DNA of 64,000 nucleotides from Sophora flavescens (Eukaryota; Streptophyta; Magnoliopsida; Fabales; Fabaceae), in assembly GCA_030762895.1 (NCBI GenBank), contig CM061067.1:103821888-103885887 (forward strand), in the 5' to 3' direction. The notes under the pieces were generated by a model. That model saw nothing but the letters and a program-made list of their open reading frames with translations, was not told the DNA's origin and made no database searches. Shown here in pieces: positions 57,460 through 64,000 of this stretch; the first letter of the stretch is position 1; every line of letters begins with the position of its first letter. The position numbers were made by a program, and so were the translations under genes.

Positions 57460-60400
57460 AGTTCGATGTTATTCTTGGAATGAACTGGTTATCTTCCAAC
57501 CTTGTTCTCTTAATCTAATTCGATAAAACCAAAGTTTTTGGAACTTCTGAGAAATCTAAGAATCCGACCTTTCTCTCTGCAAACCAAGTGAAAGCTTCGA
57601 TGAAAGACGAAGCCCAAGTGTTCATGATGTTGTCTTACCTGAAAGTTGAGAGCCCTCCTGATGTCGGAAGTGTGCCTGTAGTTAGTGCGGGAGTTTCTTG
57701 AAGTGTTCCCGGGGGACGTTTACGAACTACCCCCGGAAAGAGATGTAGAGTTCACCATAGATTTGGTACCTGGTATCGGACCTATTTCCATAACGTCCTA
57801 TAGAATGTCTCCTTTAGAGCTAGCCAAGTTGAAGGAACAGATAGAGGGCCTTATCCAAAAGCAGTTTATTAGGCCTAGCATATCCCCATGGTGAGCGCCA
57901 GTGTTACTAGTAAAGAAGAAGGATGGTAGTATGAGGTTGTGTGTCGACTATCGACAGCTCAACAAGGTGACCATTAAGAATCGGTATCCCCTCCCTAGGA
58001 TTGATGATCTTATGGATCAATTGATCGGAGCTTGTGTTTTCTCGAAGATAGATTTGAGGTCAGGGTACCATCAGATTCAAGTTAAGTATGAGGACATCCT
58101 GAAGACAGTGTTTAGGATGCGTTATGGTCACTATGAGTACTTGGTTATACCCTTTGGTGTGACCAATGCCCCTGCCGTGTTCATGGACTACATGAACAAG
58201 ACCTTTCACCCTTACTTGGATAAGTTTGTGGTGGTCTTTATAGATGACATCTTAGTGTACTCTAAGACTAAGGAGGAACATGAGGAGCACTTGAGGGTTG
58301 TCTTGCAGACCCTTAAGGAGAAGAAGTTGTATGCCCAGATGTCTAAGTTCGATTTTTGGTTAGAAGAGGTTATTTTATAAGGTCACGTGATCTCAAAAGG
58401 TGGGATAGTCGTGGACCTGTCTAAGGTTGAGACGGTGCTCCAATGGGAAGCACCAAAGTCGGTGACCGAGATTAGGAGTTTCTTGGGTTTAGCAGGGTAT
58501 TATAGGCGGTTCATAGAAGGTTTCTCTAAGCTAGCCTTGCCCTTAACCTGTCTCACCAAAAAGGGACAATTGTTTGTGTAGGACTCTAGGTGTGAAGAGA
58601 GTTTCCAAACCCTTAAGAATAGATTGACATCGAAGACCGTTTTAGTATTACCCGATCCTAGTAAACCTTTCGTAGTGTATTGTGATGCACCGAAGCAAGG
58701 TTTAGGTGGAGTGCTGATGCAAGATAGTAAGGTAGCAGCTTATACTTCTAGGCAGTTGAAAATCGATGAGAAGAACTACCCTACCCATGACCTAGAGTTA
58801 GGATCTGTGGTATTTGCCTTAAAGATCTGGAGGCATTACCTGTATGGAGCGAATTTTGAGGTCTTTAGTGATCATAAGAGTTTAAAGTATCTCTTTGATC
58901 AGAAGGAGTTGAACATGAGGCAACATAGGTGGATGGAGTTCCTAAAGGATTATGAATTTGATCTGACCTACCACCCAGGAAAGGCCAATGTAGTGGCTGA
59001 TGCTTTGAGTAGAAAAACCTTGCACGTCTCCGCTTTGATGGTTAGGGAGATGGATCTGATTGAGGAGTTTAGAGACCTGAGTTTAGCTTGGGAAGTTACC
59101 CCTTAAAGCATTAGGCTTGGAACCTTGAAGGTTACCAACAGTTTGATGGATCAGGTTAGAGAAGGTCAGAAGTTAGACAAGTTTCTCTTAGTCCGGCGAG
59201 AGTTGCTTGCGCAGGGTAGAGACCTAAGTTTTAAGGAAGGAAGCGATGGAGTCTTGAGATTCAAAGATAGAGTCTGTATACCAGACGTCTCGGAGCTTAG
59301 AAAGTTGATCCTTGAAGAAGGCCATAGGAGTGGACTGAGTGTGCATCCAGGTGCCACTAAGATGTATCGGGATCTAAAAAGGATGTTTTGTTGGCCTAGG
59401 TTGAAGAAAGAGGCGGCTGAGTTTGTGTACACGTGTTTAGTATGCCAAAAGGCTAAGATAGAACACCAGAAACCATCAGGTAAGTTACAGCCGTTAAGTA
59501 TCCCAGAATGGAAATGGGATAGTATTTCCATGGATTTTGTGTCTGGACTCCCTAGGACTCCAGTCGGCTTTGAAACTATATGGGTTGTTGTGGATAGACT
59601 GGCTAAGTCCGCCCATTTCATCCAGATGAACATGGAATACTCTTTGGAAAAGTTGGCTAAGCTATACATCAGGGAGATAGTTAGGCTACATGATGTACCT
59701 TCTAACATAGTTTCAGATAGAGGCCTGAGGTTTACCTCTAGGTTTTGGGACAGTTTGCAAGAGGCTCTAGGAACCAAGCTTAGGCTAAGTTCAGCTTATC
59801 ACCCTTAGGCGATGGTCTGGATCGAGAGAACCATCCAGTCCTTAGAGGACTCGCTTAGAGCTTGTGTGTTAGAACAGTTTGGCAGTTGGGACAAGTTTTT
59901 GCCCCTGATAGATTTTATGAACAATAGTTTCCATTCCAGTATTGGGATGGCACCTTATGAAGCTTTTTATGGGAGGAGATGTAGGACACCCTTATGTTGG
60001 AGTGAACCTGGTGATAGTGTTGTACTAGGACCTGAAGTGGTGTAAGAAACCACTTTGAAAAAGTGAGGATGATTCATGAAAAGATGAATGTGGCACAAAG
60101 TAGGCAGAAGAGCTACCATAACAAAAGAAGGAAGGCGCTCGAATTCCAGGAAGGTGATCATGTATTCTTGAGAGTTACTCCAACGACTGGGGTTGGTAGA
60201 GTGATGAAAGCGAAGAAACTTACTCCTAGATTCATTGGTCCTTACCAAATCCTAAAAAGAGTTGGCGAAGTCACCTACCAAATAGCCCTACCACCGTCCT
60301 TATCCAACCTTCATAGCGTTTTCAATGTGTCCTAACTCAAAAAGTATGTTCATGACCCTAGTCACGTGATAGTCCCCGATACCATACAGTTAGAAGAGAA

Positions 60401-60578
60401 CTTGACTTTTGAGGTGTTACCTCTTCGAGTCGAGGATAGGAAGGTGAAGCAGCTAAGAGGCAAGGAAATTCCTTTGGTCAAAGTCGTTTGGAGAGGGGCT
60501 ACTGAGGAAAGTGCGACGTGGGAGCGGGAAAGCAAGATGATGGAGTCGTACCCGCACCTTTTCAACCGAGGTGAGTAG
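57460..60578 (+). pseudogene. Chromovirus pol without gag: RT, RNase H, integrase, chromodomain
   Basis: It starts inside protease (FDVILGMNWLSS). RT has YRMSPLELAKLKEQ, VKKKDGSMRLCVDYRQLNK and the catalytic FIDDILVYS (near 58235). RNase H has FVVYCDAPKQGLGGVLMQ and FEVFSDHKSLKYLF. Integrase has the HPGATKMYRDLKRMFCWP and CLVCQKAK zinc finger, MDFVSGLPRT and DRGLRFTSRFW. A chromodomain-like end reads VPLVKVVWRGATEE-type residues before ATWERE. Stops: 57892, 58378, 58579, 59104, 59806, 60043, 60333; a frameshift lies near 60050. Several stops replace Trp or Gln codons, as expected from deamination of methylated cytosine. Confidence 0.92.
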
Positions 60579-60597
60579 AAAATTCGAGGACAAAATT

Positions 60598-60616
60598 TTT
60601 GTAAGGGGGGTGGAAT
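60598..60616 (+). promoter_or_regulatory. Polypurine tract
   Basis: GTAAGGGGGGTGGAAT precedes the TGTAACACCC of the 3' LTR. Confidence 0.85.
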
Positions 60617-63600
60617 TGTAACACCCTAAATTCCACCATACATTAATAAATGTTAATGTGCTAGACTTAGCTTATATTTCCTTGTTATGCTTGTTCTTGA
60701 AGTGTAAGTTCATGTTGGGAAGGTTTAGTCTTAGGAAGGTTCAATTGTCTTAGAGTCCTAGTAATCTGTTTCACCGTTTTGGCCGTATCTTGAGTTCTAG
60801 ATGTCCAATCGAGATGATCTTGGTGGCATTGGAAAGCTAAGAGAATTATATACAAATCTCATTCATTTGTTTTGGCCAAATTCGACTATTTCGGCCTTGC
60901 CTCGCGAGCCTTGTTCGCCTCGCAAAAAACCAAAATTCAGCTTTGCGCTTTCGGTTCGCCTCGCGAATCCAACCGAGCAAATTGGTTCTCCCGGCTCGCC
61001 CGCGAATGGGAGTTCGCCCCGTGAATACGTACAGAACCAGAAAACACGATTTAGGTTCTTTTTAAGCTCAAAACGCATTCCAACCCGTTTTTAACCCCTA
61101 AAACACGATCTAAACCCTAGTCTATCACGTCCCAACACTCAGAGCTGCCTCCCTTTCTTTTTCTCTCAATTTCCATCATCCGTCTCTAGAAAACTCTCTA
61201 GAGGGAACCCGTTATTGCACCGTTCTTCACCATTCGTTGATAGGAGAACATCGCTGCAGACGTGATCATTGTATTCGCTGTTTAAACCTTCAAACAAGGT
61301 AAGATACATACATCTCGTCCCTTTCGTTCTTTCCCTTTTGATTTCTTGGCCTAGGAGTCTAATTAAGGTGTTTCCTTGTTGTTCTTGAGGTCGTAGATAA
61401 GTGCTTGTGAGGCGAGATCCTAGAGGACCCCATTTCTTCTTTTGAAACACGAACCTCATACCAGGTATGGGAGAAGAATAGTGTATACACTAGGCTAGGG
61501 GAGTAATGTAAGATGAGGGGTTCCCATAACCCCGTTTATTGTTGTTATAATGTATCGATGAAATGATCTGCCTGGTTGTATGACTAAATTGTTTATATGT
61601 TTTATTGGATTAATTGGTATGCCTATTTGTTATAATTGTTGAGTTGTTCATGATGTGGTATGCCTATTGAATTGTATTATGCCATGAGTTTTGGTTGAAT
61701 TGGTATGAATACCCATGATTATGAATGTTGTTGTTATGACATGGATCATGTTGATCACATTGACGGGATATGTTGTTGATGATGATGTTGCCATTATGTT
61801 GAATATGTCAATAAGACCCTAATCGGATTTAATTAGGACTTAGTTAACATAGGAATTAAGGGATTAATTCCCCAAAGCTTCATAAGACATGAACTGTGTT
61901 AGGTTGCGTTTGGTATCTGGAATGTTAAATTCCCAGGCAAACTACATTCCCGGGAATGTGATTCTTGGGAATAAAGTTTTCTCACCTTCACATATGGGAA
62001 TAAAGTTTTCCCAAGTTTATAACTATTATTCACTAATTTTATTCCCGGGAATACTCTATGCCTGGGAATAAATTTTTAAAACTTTAACAAACATGGGAAA
62101 ACTTTATTCCCATGCCAACATTCCCGGGAATACTTTTTTAAAACTTGTACCAAATGCTACCTTAGTGAAGGGTGAGGTTTCATGCCGAATGTTTTAGTTA
62201 AGACCCTAGGATCTAATTTGAGAGAATTAGGGAGCCTAAACTCCAAGAACAAGTTGAATTTTGCCCAGAACAGTATGACCCTGCCCAGGAGCACGGCCAT
62301 GCTGAACAGGGAGCACGACCATATTCCCAGTTAAATTTTGGAAAACATGTCATGCATTGAGCACGGTCGTCCAGGACAGTGAGCACGACTGTGCTCCATT
62401 TGAGTGGCAGCACGACCGTGCTGGGGGTTTAATACGCCTGTGCTTCCCCCTACAGGTCAGAACTTAATATTAATGAAGTAAAGGGGTGCTTACACCAATT
62501 ATCCCCAGATGATGTAATAATACACTAATCAAATGATAACAAGTTAGATAACTTAATTAAAGAATAATTAAGATAACAAAGAGTAATAAGCTGGTAAGCC
62601 GGCACCCGATAGGTTACCGCATGTTGTTACGCTTTGGTGCTTTTTGGCCAAAGTGGCCTCGATGCTTTTTGGTCGAGGTGTTGTTACGTTGGACCTTGGT
62701 GCTTTTTGGCCAAGGGGGACCTTTTCCCCACGGTTTGGGTCTAAGGTGTTGATGTTGATGTTGATGTTGGTGATAAGTTTTGGGTGCTTATTGGCCCAAG
62801 CAAAGGAGGTGGTTGCCTCGTGTGTTGTTGTGCTCACGCATTCATACGTTGAAGTTGATTAGTGGGGGATGTTCAACATAGGGGAGGTCGTCCAAGTTAT
62901 GATGATATGGCCCAAGTCTCGGGTGGTTCACCCAAGGTTTGGTGGACAGTGCGCCCTCGAGGTGGCGTATCCAGTTATGATACGTCGGCTATCCAAGGGG
63001 TTCCTCCATGGTTTGGGGAACTTCCGGTGTTGGTACTTTTTGGCCAATACGGATATGTAACTCCAAAGTTGACTTCCTGAGTTAGTTGGATCCACATGCA
63101 TTGATGGAGAAGTGGAGTAGGGCTGTGTTGCACTGCATAGCATATGTTGGATGATTAACATGCTGTTATGATATTATATGATGATGTATGTATATTGTAT
63201 ATTGTGAAATTGCTATGCCATGCTATGATGTATGTTCATCTTATCCCCTATTCCCATGCCGTTGTGTTTACATGATTTCTTACTCCATGTTTTCCTGTTT
63301 CTGTTGTTGCATGTATTTCCTTATGCAAAGGACAGTGAGCAGCCAGCGGAAGAGTGACTCTGAGGAGCTGCGACTTTAGTTAGAATGCTTAGTTATAGTT
63401 GTTTGTTTTGTTAGTTATTTTAGTTTGTTTCCGTGATGTATCCGGATTTTGGTTATACCAGCTCTGTATGTGACATCGGGGTTGGGTTTTTCTTTATCTG
63501 TCGTGTTTATGTTTTATTGTTTTAACACTGTTATTTCCATGTTGTTTTTGTTGAGATGTGAAACATTTTTATCCATGTTTTTATTTTAATCAAATAAATG

Positions 63601-63667
63601 TATGTTTTATAATTACCTCTTTTATGTAAATGCTTTATATTAACATGCGGGGAAGAAGGGTATCACA
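60617..63667 (+). repeat. 3' LTR of the chromovirus
   Basis: From TGTAACACCCTAAATTCC to GGGTATCACA. It aligns with the 5' LTR along its whole length except for the MITE at 61902-62161. The same palindrome clusters are present at 60890-61025 and 62285-62425. Confidence 0.92.
61902..62161. mobile_element. Tourist-like MITE inside the 3' LTR, TSD TTA
   Basis: GGTTGCGTTTGGTA and TACCAAATGCTACC are inverted ends and TTA flanks both sides. The 5' LTR has the uninterrupted site (GAGTTAGTGAG near 55687). ATTCCCGGGAAT-type palindromes recur inside. Confidence 0.92.
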
Positions 63668-63672
63668 TTCCA

Positions 63673-64000
63673 TGTATAAGAAATTCCTAAAAATTTGATC
63701 GAACGTCGTTAAGATTTTAAATCGCGTAAATCTTTTTTCAACGATTTTAAACTCTAATAGTCCAAAACTCATTTTGGAGTTTTAGAACACTTAGTTAAGT
63801 ATGAAAAACAATCTCTCACCATCCAGTTAAATATATTTTCAAAAATTGTAATTTAACCCCTAAACTTCCATTAATTGCAAAATGATCCTTATTCTCTTAA
63901 AACATTATAACTTTTTATTCATAACTTTAGATCACACCAAACCAACTTCTATATAAATATATAGAAATATTTTTCAGTCACCATAAAACTTTCCAGAAAT
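63673..64000. other. Host DNA after the chromovirus
   Basis: AT-rich, resumes the sequence type before 54404. No ORF or repeat could be assigned. Confidence 0.4.

Larger units (their letters stand above)
54409..63667 (+). mobile_element. Tekay-like chromovirus (Ty3/gypsy), complete ends, TSD TTCCA
   Basis: 5' LTR 54409-57190 and 3' LTR 60617-63667; TTCCA is present at 54404-54408 and 63668-63672. A primer-binding site TGGTATCAGAGC lies at 57195-57206. A chromodomain-like C-terminus to integrase places it in the Tekay clade. The internal region (3.4 kb) lacks gag and most of the protease. pol has many stops. The 3' LTR is 269 bp longer, mostly explained by a 260-bp MITE. Confidence 0.93.

Noticed and set aside
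59166..59777. A 203-codon frame on the minus strand
   Set aside because: It is antisense to chromovirus integrase and has no independent features.

Overview
The window is repeat-rich nuclear DNA from a flowering plant, probably a dicot and possibly a legume (inferred from the mix of Sirevirus-type copia, Tekay-like gypsy, plant RTE LINEs and a GGGTTAAATAT-ended MITE; no single marker proves it). It holds one clear host gene. Nearly everything else is transposable elements, many nested and with readable target-site duplications (TSDs).

The host gene lies on the minus strand from 49870 (ATG) to 22390 (TAG). Joining exons with GT/AG borders gives a 20-exon model of 2103 coding bases (700 residues). 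The frame stays open throughout, although the gene covers 27.5 kb. It predicts a membrane protein with an N-terminal hydrophobic segment, a J-like (DnaJ-type) domain without an HPD motif, two thioredoxin-like stretches, a C-terminal membrane segment and an acidic/serine tail. Its introns carry two RTE LINEs and fragments of others, copia pieces, an internally deleted mini-copia with matching LTRs, several Tourist-like MITEs, a truncated SINE and a 20-bp poly(A) insertion. A hAT-type element sits 19 bp after the stop codon.

Layout: 1-5443 is the 3' part of a Sirevirus-like Ty1/copia element (broken pol, env-position ORF, two polypurine tracts, 3' LTR). 5691-7283 and 12694-13680 are two copies of one gypsy-type LTR. 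Between them, on the minus strand, is a tandem array of a non-autonomous gypsy element whose coding region has lost protease, reverse transcriptase, RNase H and most of integrase. 13681-20998 is another LTR-like family arranged as a large inverted repeat with two hairpins at its centre. 21000-49870 is the host gene and its 3' flank. 50918-52252 is a solo LTR related to the first Sirevirus LTR. 54409-63667 is a complete-ended Tekay-like chromovirus with TSD TTCCA, no gag and a heavily stopped pol; its 3' LTR contains a MITE that its 5' LTR lacks.

No tRNA, rRNA, CRISPR array or prokaryote-type operon was seen. I found no convincing wholly new system. The most unusual items are the tandem non-autonomous gypsy unit, the inverted LTR palindrome and the minimal retroposition scars.
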